A DNA stretch of 18,516 bases from JAIVHC01 sp049975505. Lineage in GTDB: Bacteria > Desulfobacterota > Desulfuromonadia > Desulfuromonadales > Desulfuromonadaceae. Position 1 is the stretch's first letter. Each line of letters begins with the position of its first letter. A program made the translations under genes and the position numbers. The stretch lies in the NCBI GenBank assembly GCA_049975505.1, contig JBNGCY010000054.1, positions 1-18,516 on the forward strand, read 5' to 3'. The notes beneath the pieces are model-generated. The model had not been told where the DNA came from. It saw only the letters and a list, made by a program, of their open reading frames with translations, and did not search any database. Below, piece after piece: positions 7,450 through 15,252 of the stretch.

Positions 7450-7478
7450 TTGACCCCGAACCTGCCTCAGGGTACACT
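7450..7478 (+). promoter_or_regulatory. Sigma-70-like promoter of the phosphomannomutase gene
   Basis: TTGACC (7450-7455) and TACACT (7473-7478) stand 17 bp apart in the 164 bp between gmhB and the phosphomannomutase. The -35 matches 5 of 6 and the -10 matches 4 of 6 positions. A start of transcription near 7485 would leave a leader of about 65 nt. It suggests that the phosphomannomutase-maf segment can be expressed apart from gua-gmhB. Confidence 0.5.
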
Positions 7479-7550
7479 TGCGCTTGTCTCTTAAGATTGA
7501 CGGCTAAACTCACCTGAACTGAACATATTTGTAAACCCAAAGGATTAATA

Positions 7551-8909
7551 ATGGAACTGACCTGTTTTAAGGCCTACGATATTCGCGGCAGAATACCCGA
7601 TGAACTCGATGAAGAAGTGGTGTACCGTATCGGGCGCGCTTATGCCCAGCATCTTAACCCCCGGCGCGTAGTGGTTGGACACGATGTGCGCCTCACCAGT
7701 CCGCTTCTGGCCCAGGCCCTGTGCCTCGGACTTACCGAATCCGGTGTGGATGTGTACGATATCGGTCTGTGTGGCACTGAAGAGGTGTATTTTGCCACCT
7801 TCCACGAAAAAATGGATGGCGGCATCATGGTTACCGCGAGTCATAACCCCAGGGATTACAACGGTCTGAAGCTGGTGCGCGAGGAGTCACGCCCCATCAG
7901 CGCGGATACCGGACTGGTGGAAATCCGCAAGCTCGCAGAAGATGCGGACTTTGAGGATCCGGATCGTTTCGGCACTGTGCACGAGTTGGATGTGCGTGAA
8001 GCCTACGTCAAACATCTGCTTTCATATCTCGATACCCTTGATCTCCCCGAATTCAAAATAGTAGTGAATAGCGGCAACGGATGCGCCGGTCCTACCCTTG
8101 ATGCTATCGAGCCCCATCTGCCATGCAGGATGATCAAGATCCACCATGAGCCTGATGGCAGATTCCCCAACGGGATTCCCAATCCGCTGTTGTTGGAGAA
8201 CCGTGAAGTAACCACAAAAGCGGTGCTGGAAAACGGTGCTGATGTGGGAATAGCCTGGGACGGGGATTTCGATCGCTGCTTTCTCTTCGATGAAAAGGGG
8301 CAGTTCATAGAGGGTTACTATATCGTAGGTCTGCTTGCCGCCGCTTTCCTCGACAAGGAGCCGGGGGCGAAGATCATTCATGATCCGCGTCTGGTGTGGA
8401 ATACCCTGGATATTGTCAAAGCCGGAGGAGGTATCGCGGTACAGAGTAAATCGGGACATGCATTTATTAAAGAGCGGATGCGCAAAGAGGATGCCATTTA
8501 CGGCGGAGAGATGAGCGCACACCACTATTTCCGTGATTTCTCCTACTGCGACAGCGGCATGATTCCATGGCTTCTGGTGCTCGAGCTGATGGCGAAGAGC
8601 AAAAAGCCGCTCTCACAGCTGGTGGAGGAACGCATTGCCGCCTATCCCGCGAGTGGCGAGATCAACCGCGAGGTTAAAAACGCCCCTGAGGCACTCCAGG
8701 CACTGGAGAAGGAATACGCCCCCGCAGCTGAAAGCATTGAGCATGTGGATGGCCTGAGCATGGATTTCGGTAGCTGGCGTTTCAACCTGCGCAGTTCCAA
8801 TACCGAGCCGGTGGTGCGCCTGAATGTGGAAAGCCGGGCGGATAAGGCCCTGATGGAGGAAAAAACCCAGGAACTGCTCAACTGGCTGGAAAAGTGGCAG
8901 AGCAGCTGA
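7551..8909 (+). CDS. manB: Phosphomannomutase (CpsG/ManB type, phosphohexomutase family)
   Basis: This enzyme interconverts mannose-6-phosphate and mannose-1-phosphate, the precursor of GDP-mannose for LPS or exopolysaccharide. The 452-residue protein shows the four phosphohexomutase landmarks in order. These are the phosphoserine loop MVTASHNP (S97), the magnesium loop DGDFDR (237-242), the sugar-specificity loop GEMSAHHYF (319-327) and the phosphate-binding loop RSSNTEPVVRL (414-424). The specificity loop followed by YCDSGMIPWL is like enterobacterial CpsG/ManB, which favours mannose, although bifunctional phosphomannomutase/phosphoglucomutase (AlgC-like) activity cannot be excluded. The ATG follows AAAGGA with 7 bases between. 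A promoter-like pair lies upstream (7450-7478) and maf begins 15 bp after its stop. No mannose-1-phosphate guanylyltransferase is seen in the window. Confidence 0.9.
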   Translation: MELTCFKAYDIRGRIPDELDEEVVYRIGRAYAQHLNPRRVVVGHDVRLTSPLLAQALCLGLTESGVDVYDIGLCGTEEVYFATFHEKMDGGIMVTASHNPRDYNGLKLVREESRPISADTGLVEIRKLAEDADFEDPDRFGTVHELDVREAYVKHLLSYLDTLDLPEFKIVVNSGNGCAGPTLDAIEPHLPCRMIKIHHEPDGRFPNGIPNPLLLENREVTTKAVLENGADVGIAWDGDFDRCFLFDEKGQFIEGYYIVGLLAAAFLDKEPGAKIIHDPRLVWNTLDIVKAGGGIAVQSKSGHAFIKERMRKEDAIYGGEMSAHHYFRDFSYCDSGMIPWLLVLELMAKSKKPLSQLVEERIAAYPASGEINREVKNAPEALQALEKEYAPAAESIEHVDGLSMDFGSWRFNLRSSNTEPVVRLNVESRADKALMEEKTQELLNWLEKWQSS

Positions 8910-8924
8910 GTGGAGCTCTGAACT

Positions 8925-9512
8925 ATGCAGCGATCCCTGATTCTTGCATCAACGAGCCCCTATCGCCGGGAACTCCTTGCGCGTCTGGGGCTTGAGTTCA
9001 GCGCGTTTGCACCTGAATTTACCGAAACCATTGATCCCGGCGTTGCGCCTGAGCTTCAGGTGAAGCATCTCGCTTTGGGGAAAGCGCGCAGTCTGGTCAA
9101 GGCCTGCCCCGATGCGTTGATCATCGGTGCGGATCAGGTTTTCTGTGATGCCTCCGGGCGGATTCTGGGTAAACCCGGAGATCAGTCTGGAGCCCAACGT
9201 CAGCTGGAGAGGATGGCGGGGAAAAAACATCATTTCTACACCGGGCTGGCGCTGGTCGATTCCGCCACCGGGCACACCCGGGTTTCGAGTGTGACTTCCA
9301 CGGTGGTACTGCGCGAGTTGAGTTCTGCTCAGATACGACGCTATCTCGAGCGCGAGCGCCCCTTCGACTGTGCCGGGTCCTTCAAGGTTGAAGGGCTGGG
9401 TATCGCCCTGATGGAGCAGGTGACAGGCACGGACTATACCGCCCTTATCGGACTGCCACTGATCGCACTCACCACCATGCTGCAGGAGTTCGGGGTCGAT
9501 CCTCTGGGCTGA
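8925..9512 (+). CDS. yceF: Maf-family nucleotide pyrophosphatase, YceF type
   Basis: Maf proteins hydrolyse the alpha-beta phosphate bond of non-canonical or modified nucleoside triphosphates; the YceF subfamily prefers 7-methyl-GTP. The 195-residue protein begins with the nucleotide-binding loop ILASTSPYRRELL and has GADQVF (D70, Q71), GKP (82-84), HHFYTGLAL and FDCAGSFKVEGLGI. The last segment and the 'STSP(W/Y)RR' opening match the YceF pattern rather than YhdE or Maf(dTTPase). The gene lies 15 bp after the phosphomannomutase and is almost certainly co-transcribed with it. GGAG (8911-8914) is a reasonable ribosome binding site. Substrate preference is inferred from motif similarity only. 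Confidence 0.88.
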   Translation: MQRSLILASTSPYRRELLARLGLEFSAFAPEFTETIDPGVAPELQVKHLALGKARSLVKACPDALIIGADQVFCDASGRILGKPGDQSGAQRQLERMAGKKHHFYTGLALVDSATGHTRVSSVTSTVVLRELSSAQIRRYLERERPFDCAGSFKVEGLGIALMEQVTGTDYTALIGLPLIALTTMLQEFGVDPLG

Positions 9513-9603
9513 AAATTTCCCGTCAGCACCTTGATAGAACTGCTTCTGTATTCAACCGCAACCCTCCAGTTCACCTTACCTGATTCAATAACGGAAAAAT
9601 CTC

Positions 9604-12600
9604 ATGAAGCACGCTGATTTTGTTCATCTTCATCTCCACAGTCAGTACAGCCTCCTCGATGGGGCTATCCGTATCCCCGAGCTGATTGACAAAGTCAGAG
9701 AACTCAACATGCCGGCGGTGGCGGTTACGGATCACGGCAATATGTTCGGCGCGGTGGAATTCTACACCAAGGCGGTTGCTGGCGGGATAAAGCCCATTAT
9801 CGGATGTGAGGTGTATGTTGCGCCTTCAAGCCGGTTTGATAAAAAGAATGCGCGTGGTTCATCGGAAGCGGCGTACCATCTGGTTCTGCTGTGCAAAAAT
9901 CAGGTGGGATACCGGAATCTGTGTCAGCTCGTTTCCGCCGCGTATCGCGAGGGGTTCTACTACAAGCCGCGCATCGACTGGGACCTGCTCAAAGATCACA
10001 ATGAAGGGCTCATCGCCATGACCGCATGTCTTGGAGGAGAGATCCCCACCCTTATTAATCTCGGGTGTATGGATGAGGCGCGAAAACGTACCGAGGAGAT
10101 GGCCCACATCTTTGACCGCGACCGCCTCTATCTGGAACTGCAGGAGAACAACATCCCCGAGCAGGCGATCGCGAATGCCGGCCTCATTGATCTCGGGAAG
10201 GATCTGGGCCTGCCCCTGGTGGCGACCAATGACTGCCACTACCTGACGCGCGAAGATGCGTATGCGCATGAAGTGCTGCTGTGCATCCAGACCGGTAAGT
10301 CCATGGACGATGAAAAGCGCATGCGCTTTCCCAACGACGGGTTTTATCTCCGCAGTGCCGATGAAATGCGCCAACTTTTCAGCCATGTGCCCGAGGCCCT
10401 CAGCAACACCGTGGAAATCGCCCAGCGCTGCAATGTGGAATTCGATTTCAATACCTACCACTTTCCTCAGTATGAAAAACCTGCGGACAAGACCCTGGAC
10501 GAAGTGCTGGTGGAGATGTCCCGCGCCGGATTGAAAGAGCGCATTGCGGCGATAAAAGAACTCAATCCCGATTTCGGTCCTGAAGATGAAGAGAACTACC
10601 GCACCCGCCTTGAGCGCGAGCTCAAAACCATTATCGACATGGGGTTCCCGGGGTATTTCCTCATTGTTGCCGACTTTATCAACTGGGCCAAGGATCACAA
10701 CATCCCGGTCGGACCGGGGCGCGGGAGTGCCGCCGGGAGTCTGGTCGCGTATGCCATCCGCATTACCGATATCGACCCCATGCCCTACGATCTGCTCTTT
10801 GAACGTTTCCTGAATCCGGAACGTATCTCCATGCCGGATATCGATGTGGATTTCTGCATCTACGGGCGCGAGGAAGTGATTCGCTTTGTGCAGCAGAAGT
10901 ACGGTGAGCCCAATGTCGCGCAAATCATAACCTTCGGTACCCTGGGGGCGAAAGGGGTTATCCGTGATGTGGGCCGCGCCCTGAACATGCCCTACGGTGA
11001 GGTGGACAAGATATCCAAGATGGTGCCATCGGTGCTCAATATCACCCTGAATGACGCCCTCAAGCAGGAGCCACGCCTGCAGGAGCTCGCCAAAAAGGAT
11101 GTGCGCGTCAAGGAGCTCATCAATATCGCCCTGCGCCTGGAGGGGCTTACGCGCCATGCCTCCACCCATGCCGCCGGGCTGGTGGTTACCCCTGAACCCC
11201 TCACCGATTATCTTCCTCTGTACACCGACCCGAAATCTGGTGGTCAGGCGACCCAGTTCGTCATGAGTTACGTGGAGAAAATCGGTCTGGTGAAGTTCGA
11301 TTTTCTCGGACTTAAAACCCTCACCGTCATTGATAAGGCTCTGGAGTTGATCCATAACGCCAATAATCCGGATTTTGATCTGGATAAAATTGTCATGGAT
11401 GATCCCAAAACCTACGATCTCCTGAGCCATGGGGATACCACCGGGGTGTTCCAGCTTGAGTCCTCGGGGATGAAGGAGCTGCTGATCAAGCTCAAGCCCA
11501 ACTGCTTTGAGGACATCATTGCCGCGTGCGCCCTGTATCGGCCGGGTCCGTTGGGTTCCGGCATGGTGGATGACTTTATCCTGCGTAAGCACGGCAAGAA
11601 AAAGATCGAGTACGACTTTGAGCAGCTTGAACCCATCCTCAATGACACCTACGGGGTTATTGTCTACCAGGAGCAGGTCATGCTCATCGCCCAGGTGCTC
11701 GCAAATTACTCCCTCGGAGGTGCGGATCTGCTGCGCCGCGCCATGGGGAAGAAAAAAGCCGAGGAGATGGAGAAGCAGAAAGAGCTCTTCATGGCCGGGG
11801 TGCGGGAAAACAAACTGAATGAGAAAAAAGCGGAAGCGGTATTTGACCTCATGGCAAAATTTGCCGCCTATGGTTTCAATAAATCGCATTCGGCGGCATA
11901 TTCCCTCATCGCATATCAGACAGCGTACCTTAAAGCCCACTATCCGGTGGAGTTCATGGCGGCACTGCTCACCGAGGATATGGAAAACACCGACAAGGTG
12001 ATCAAGAATATCGCCGAAGTGCGCGCCATGGGGATCGATGTCCTCCCTCCAGATATCAACGCCTCCATCCGTTCCTTTACCGTGTATGAAAATGCGATCC
12101 GTTTTGGCCTCGGCGCGGTCAAAGGGGTAGGCAGCGCCGCCCTTGAATCCATCATCCGTGTCCGCGAAGAGGGGGGAGCCTTTCAATCGCTGCACGATTT
12201 CTGCGAGCGTGTGGATCTGGGCAAGGTGAATAAAAAGGTGTTAGAGGCCCTGATCCGCTGCGGAGCTTTTGATTCCCTGGGGGGTAAACGTTCTCAGTAT
12301 ATGCTTGCCCTTGAAGGAGCCATGGAGATCGGACAGAAGATCCAGCGCGAACGGCAACAGGGGCAGGAATCACTGTTCGAGATCGACGAAATGCTTTCTC
12401 ATGGCGGCAATGGTTACTCCGATCTGCCCGATGTCGAGGAATGGTCGGATAAAGAGCTGTTGCAGTGTGAAAAAGAGGCACTTGGATTCTATATTACCGG
12501 GCATCCGCTCTCCCGCCATGCGGCGGATATCAAAAACTTCGCCACCTGCGACAGCGCCGGACTTGCGGATCTGGCGGATAAATCCGAGGTCAGGATATGC

Positions 12601-13080
12601 GGTATGGTCGCCGGTTCCAAGGAGCTCATGACCAAAAAGGGTGATCGCATGGCATTTGTCACCCTGGAGGATCTCGCCGGATCGGTGGAGGTGGTGGTGT
12701 TCCCTGAGGCGTTTCAGGCCGCGGCGGAATATCTGGATACCGACGAACCCCTTATGGTGTACGGCACTCTGGATGCGGGGGAGGAGAACAGTAAGATTCT
12801 CGCCAATGAAATTGTTCCTCTGGATATGGTGAAAGAACGTCAGACCAGCAAGGTGAAGATCAGACTCAGCACCCCTGGGCTCACCGAGGATCATCTGCGC
12901 CAGTTGAAGCACACCATGATGCGCTATAGCGGAACCTGCAAGGTGGAATTAAAGGTGGTGATCCCCAATCGCAGCGAGACCAGTATTGCCACCGCGCAGG
13001 AGCTGGGTGTGGCGGCAAGTGATGAATTTGTGCAGGCGGTGGAAAAATTGTTCGGATATAACGTTGTCACATTCGAATGA
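9604..13080 (+). CDS. dnaE: DNA polymerase III subunit alpha
   Basis: This is the replicative C-family polymerase catalytic subunit, 1158 residues, the same size as E. coli DnaE. Domains in order are: the N-terminal PHP domain (FVHLHLHSQYSLLDGAI at about 6-22, VAVTDHGNMFG); the palm with GPGRGSAAGSLVAY and the acidic PDIDVDF (411-417), plus the third aspartate D566 in KFDFLGLKTL; fingers with GVIVYQEQVM and AAYGFNKSHSAAYSLIAY; a helix-hairpin-helix region; a beta-clamp binding motif QESLF (921-925), at the same place as in E. coli; and the C-terminal OB fold (VRICGMVAGSKELMTKKGDRM) with tail domain. Only a weak ribosome binding site (ACGGAAAAATCTC) precedes the ATG. It follows maf by 91 bp and precedes accA by 206 bp. 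This is the DnaE1 replicative type; the clamp motif and length argue against an error-prone DnaE2. Confidence 0.97.
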   Translation: MKHADFVHLHLHSQYSLLDGAIRIPELIDKVRELNMPAVAVTDHGNMFGAVEFYTKAVAGGIKPIIGCEVYVAPSSRFDKKNARGSSEAAYHLVLLCKNQVGYRNLCQLVSAAYREGFYYKPRIDWDLLKDHNEGLIAMTACLGGEIPTLINLGCMDEARKRTEEMAHIFDRDRLYLELQENNIPEQAIANAGLIDLGKDLGLPLVATNDCHYLTREDAYAHEVLLCIQTGKSMDDEKRMRFPNDGFYLRSADEMRQLFSHVPEALSNTVEIAQRCNVEFDFNTYHFPQYEKPADKTLDEVLVEMSRAGLKERIAAIKELNPDFGPEDEENYRTRLERELKTIIDMGFPGYFLIVADFINWAKDHNIPVGPGRGSAAGSLVAYAIRITDIDPMPYDLLFERFLNPERISMPDIDVDFCIYGREEVIRFVQQKYGEPNVAQIITFGTLGAKGVIRDVGRALNMPYGEVDKISKMVPSVLNITLNDALKQEPRLQELAKKDVRVKELINIALRLEGLTRHASTHAAGLVVTPEPLTDYLPLYTDPKSGGQATQFVMSYVEKIGLVKFDFLGLKTLTVIDKALELIHNANNPDFDLDKIVMDDPKTYDLLSHGDTTGVFQLESSGMKELLIKLKPNCFEDIIAACALYRPGPLGSGMVDDFILRKHGKKKIEYDFEQLEPILNDTYGVIVYQEQVMLIAQVLANYSLGGADLLRRAMGKKKAEEMEKQKELFMAGVRENKLNEKKAEAVFDLMAKFAAYGFNKSHSAAYSLIAYQTAYLKAHYPVEFMAALLTEDMENTDKVIKNIAEVRAMGIDVLPPDINASIRSFTVYENAIRFGLGAVKGVGSAALESIIRVREEGGAFQSLHDFCERVDLGKVNKKVLEALIRCGAFDSLGGKRSQYMLALEGAMEIGQKIQRERQQGQESLFEIDEMLSHGGNGYSDLPDVEEWSDKELLQCEKEALGFYITGHPLSRHAADIKNFATCDSAGLADLADKSEVRICGMVAGSKELMTKKGDRMAFVTLEDLAGSVEVVVFPEAFQAAAEYLDTDEPLMVYGTLDAGEENSKILANEIVPLDMVKERQTSKVKIRLSTPGLTEDHLRQLKHTMMRYSGTCKVELKVVIPNRSETSIATAQELGVAASDEFVQAVEKLFGYNVVTFE

Positions 13081-13087
13081 TTTATAT

Positions 13088-13132
13088 AGTATGCCTGAAA
13101 TAATAACAGCGTAGACCCTTTATCCGCATACT
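13088..13132. repeat. Inverted repeat just after dnaE
   Basis: AGTATGC (13088-13094) is the exact reverse complement of GCATACT (13126-13132), and wobble pairing extends the stem by about three pairs. The loop is about 31 nt and no T-run follows, so it is not a typical intrinsic terminator. Confidence 0.4.
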
Positions 13133-13146
13133 GTATTGAGGATAAA

Positions 13147-13191
13147 ATGTCGTACCTGGCGGATTGGGTAGAATATTGTTTTTTAATATAG
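13147..13191 (+). CDS. Micro-ORF of 14 codons in the dnaE-accA gap
   Basis: The ATG at 13147 lies five bases after GAGG (13138-13141), a good ribosome binding site. It encodes MSYLADWVEYCFLI and then TAG. The peptide is short, hydrophobic and has no recognised relative. It may be a leader peptide for accA or a chance ORF in AT-rich DNA; its TAG lies within a possible -10 element at 13187-13192. Confidence 0.2.
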   Translation: MSYLADWVEYCFLI

Positions 13192-13192
13192 G
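13164..13192 (+). promoter_or_regulatory. Possible promoter of accA
   Basis: TTGGGT (13164-13169) and TATAGG (13187-13192) stand 17 bp apart in the AT-rich gap before accA. The -35 matches 3 of 6 and the -10 matches 4 of 6 positions. The 206 bp gap after dnaE makes a separate accA promoter plausible, but this match is weak. Confidence 0.3.
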
Positions 13193-13286
13193 TAAAAAAC
13201 GTGTCCTGAGCGCATATTTATGGAAGGAATAAAGGCTTTTCATCCTGCGTTATTGTGACACTGAACGGCATTACAGGAGATTTAGA

Positions 13287-14255
13287 ATGCTGGCATATTT
13301 GGATTTTGAAAAACCCCTGGTTGACCTGGATAAGAAGATTTACGAACTGCGCGAGTATTCCACCGAGAACGTGGATTTCAGCAGTGAACTCCGAAAACTC
13401 GAAGCAAAAGCTGAGAAATTGCGGGAAGAAATATTCTCCAAACTGACCCGCTGGCAACGCACCCAGCTTGCCCGTCATCCGCGCCGCCCCTTTACCATGG
13501 ACTACATCAACGGGATATTCACCGACTGGTTTGAACTCCACGGTGATCGCGCCTTTGCCGATGACCCCGCTCTGGTGTGCGGTTTTGCCCGTTTTGAGGG
13601 GCAGCCCTGTGCGGTTATCGGCCATCAGAAGGGACGCGACACCAAGGAAAAAGTGGTGCGTAACTTCGGAATGCCCAATCCGGAAGGGTATCGCAAGGCA
13701 TTGCGGATCATGAAAATGGCCGAGCAGTTCGGTCTGCCGATCTTCACCTTTGTCGACACCCCCGGGGCATATCCGGGGATCGGGGCGGAAGAGCGCGGGC
13801 AGGCCGAGGCGATAGCGAGAAATCTGCGCGAGATGGCAGCGCTCAAGGTGCCGGTTATTGTCACCATTACCGGCGAGGGCGGCTCCGGAGGTGCCCTTGC
13901 CATAGCTGTGGGGAACCGGGTGCTGATGATGGAGTATTCGGTATATGCGGTTATTTCACCTGAAGGATGTGCTGCCATCCTCTGGAATGATGGTACCAAA
14001 GGTCCGCAGGCTGCAGAAGCTCTCAAGCTTACGGCCAAGGATATCGACGAATTGGGATGTGTTATCGATGGGGTGGTGTCGGAGCCCCTGGGAGGCGCAC
14101 ACAACGACGTGCCTCTGGCGTGCGAAAAACTCAAGGAGCAGCTTAAACACCATCTGGATGAGCTCAAAGAGCTCTCTGCAGAACAGCTCGTGGAACAGCG
14201 CTACGAGAAATTCCGCGCCATGACCATTGTCGCCGAAGGTAAATCCGAGGAGTAG
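13287..14255 (+). CDS. accA: Acetyl-CoA carboxylase carboxyltransferase subunit alpha
   Basis: AccA with AccD forms the carboxyltransferase that moves the carboxyl group from biotin to acetyl-CoA, giving malonyl-CoA for fatty acid synthesis. The 322-residue length is typical. The N-terminal helical segment (LDFEKPLVDLDKKIYEL, about 5-60) is followed by the crotonase-like core with AVIGHQKGRDTKEK, FVDTPGAYPGIGAEERGQ, the oxyanion-forming GEGGSGGALAIAVG and VISPEGCAAILW. The C-terminal helix (DELKELSAEQLVEQRYEKF) is as usual. AGGAG (about 13275-13279) lies seven bases before the ATG. accA next to dnaE is a common arrangement in proteobacteria. rlpA begins 34 bp later and is probably co-transcribed. 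No accD is in the window. Confidence 0.96.
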   Translation: MLAYLDFEKPLVDLDKKIYELREYSTENVDFSSELRKLEAKAEKLREEIFSKLTRWQRTQLARHPRRPFTMDYINGIFTDWFELHGDRAFADDPALVCGFARFEGQPCAVIGHQKGRDTKEKVVRNFGMPNPEGYRKALRIMKMAEQFGLPIFTFVDTPGAYPGIGAEERGQAEAIARNLREMAALKVPVIVTITGEGGSGGALAIAVGNRVLMMEYSVYAVISPEGCAAILWNDGTKGPQAAEALKLTAKDIDELGCVIDGVVSEPLGGAHNDVPLACEKLKEQLKHHLDELKELSAEQLVEQRYEKFRAMTIVAEGKSEE

Positions 14256-14289
14256 GTCTTTGGGGTTCAAAAAGCGGTACAGGTGCCGC

Positions 14290-15078
14290 ATGGTAGCACT
14301 CCACATACTGACATTTCCATTCCTGGCGGCGGCATTCATGCTCGCCTTGCTGGGGGGGTGCAGTGCCCCGCGCGTGCCTGAGCCGGTCCCCTCGGTGCAT
14401 AAACCCGCGCCATCTGCGGGAGAACGCCTCAAGGGATGGCAGAAACCGTATGTAATCGATGGAACGCGCTATACTCCGCTGCTGAACCATGCCGGGTTTG
14501 TCCAGGAGGGAATCGCCAGCTGGTACGGGGATAAATTTCATGGGCGCAGAACCAGCAGCGGCGAAGTATACGACATGTACGCTTTGACTGCAGCGCACAA
14601 GACGTTGCCTATGGGCGTGTTTGTCAAGGTGGAAAATCTCGCCAATGGCAGCAGTGAAGTGGTGCGCATTAATGATCGGGGACCTTTTGTGAAGGGGCGG
14701 ATCATTGATCTGTCCTATACTGCGGCTCGCAATCTGGATGTGGTGAAGAATGGTACGGCTCCGGTTCGGGTTACAGCGCTGGGGTATAAAAGGACCGATC
14801 CCCACGGCGATACTTATTTCAATCTTCCCCAGGATATACTTGAAGGGCCGTTCGGAGTACAACTAGGGGCGTTTACCGTGAGAGCCAATGCTGAGCGCCT
14901 GAGCGAACGCCTCAGACGTTATTATATATATGTAGACATCCAACCCGCAGTGGTAAACGGCCAGGAGTATTTTCGCGTCCGTGCCGGAAAATTCAATTCC
15001 CTTGAACATGCCGAACAGGCCCGCATCCGGATGCAGGCGGATGGCTTTGGCGCAGGCTTTGTGGTCGCGCTTGACTGA
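14290..15078 (+). CDS. rlpA: RlpA-like septal/outer-membrane lipoprotein (DPBB + SPOR)
   Basis: RlpA-family proteins are lipoproteins found at division septa; Pseudomonas RlpA is a lytic transglycosylase acting on glycan strands lacking stem peptides. With the ATG at 14290 (AGG of AGGTGCCGC upstream) the protein has 262 residues and starts with a signal peptide ending in a lipobox, LALLGGC (Cys24). The double-psi beta-barrel spans about 73-163, with SWYGDKFHGRRTSSGE (H84) and RINDRGPFVKGRIIDLS (D129), the region holding the catalytic residues in RlpA. A SPOR domain, which binds denuded glycan at septa, covers about 186-261 (FGVQLGAF to AGFVVALD). A GTG at 14227, inside accA, would add 21 basic residues before the signal peptide and is less likely. 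A copy of the structured repeat follows the gene. Confidence 0.92.
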   Translation: MVALHILTFPFLAAAFMLALLGGCSAPRVPEPVPSVHKPAPSAGERLKGWQKPYVIDGTRYTPLLNHAGFVQEGIASWYGDKFHGRRTSSGEVYDMYALTAAHKTLPMGVFVKVENLANGSSEVVRINDRGPFVKGRIIDLSYTAARNLDVVKNGTAPVRVTALGYKRTDPHGDTYFNLPQDILEGPFGVQLGAFTVRANAERLSERLRRYYIYVDIQPAVVNGQEYFRVRAGKFNSLEHAEQARIRMQADGFGAGFVVALD

Positions 15079-15099
15079 AACTGTTTTGGTAATACTTTC

Positions 15100-15244
15100 A
15101 CAGGTGTTCAGTAAAGACTTGTGGCACCCATTCCAAGGGACACTTTGCGCCGTCCATGGCCGTTCGACTGTCGCCGTCCGTGGCGACAGACGCCCTTTCC
15201 ATGGGCACCACAAGCCCATACCGATAGAGGTTGTGAATAGCAAC
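15100..15244. repeat. Structured interspersed repeat, copy 2 (between rlpA and a minus-strand gene)
   Basis: This is the second copy of the element at 4960-5104, in the same orientation and exactly 10,140 bp away. The core 15118-15205 is identical. The stem arms are 15118-15131 and 15201-15214, and the apical hairpin arms are 15168-15175 and 15182-15189. The single change inside the long stem, T to C at 15206, keeps pairing on the minus strand as a G-U pair but breaks it on the plus strand. The outer ends are more diverged than in copy 1: TGTTCA faces TGAATA, but the further GTAAC match is lost. It fills the gap between the 3' ends of two convergent genes, so it could act in the 3' untranslated region of either. 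Confidence 0.85.
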
Positions 15245-15252
15245 ATACGTTT

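Noticed and set aside
9859..12195. A 778-codon open frame on the minus strand inside dnaE
   Set aside because: It is a mirror of dnaE codon usage: rich in His, Gly, Leu and Ile, with no domain I recognise, and fully overlapped by a gene with all expected motifs.
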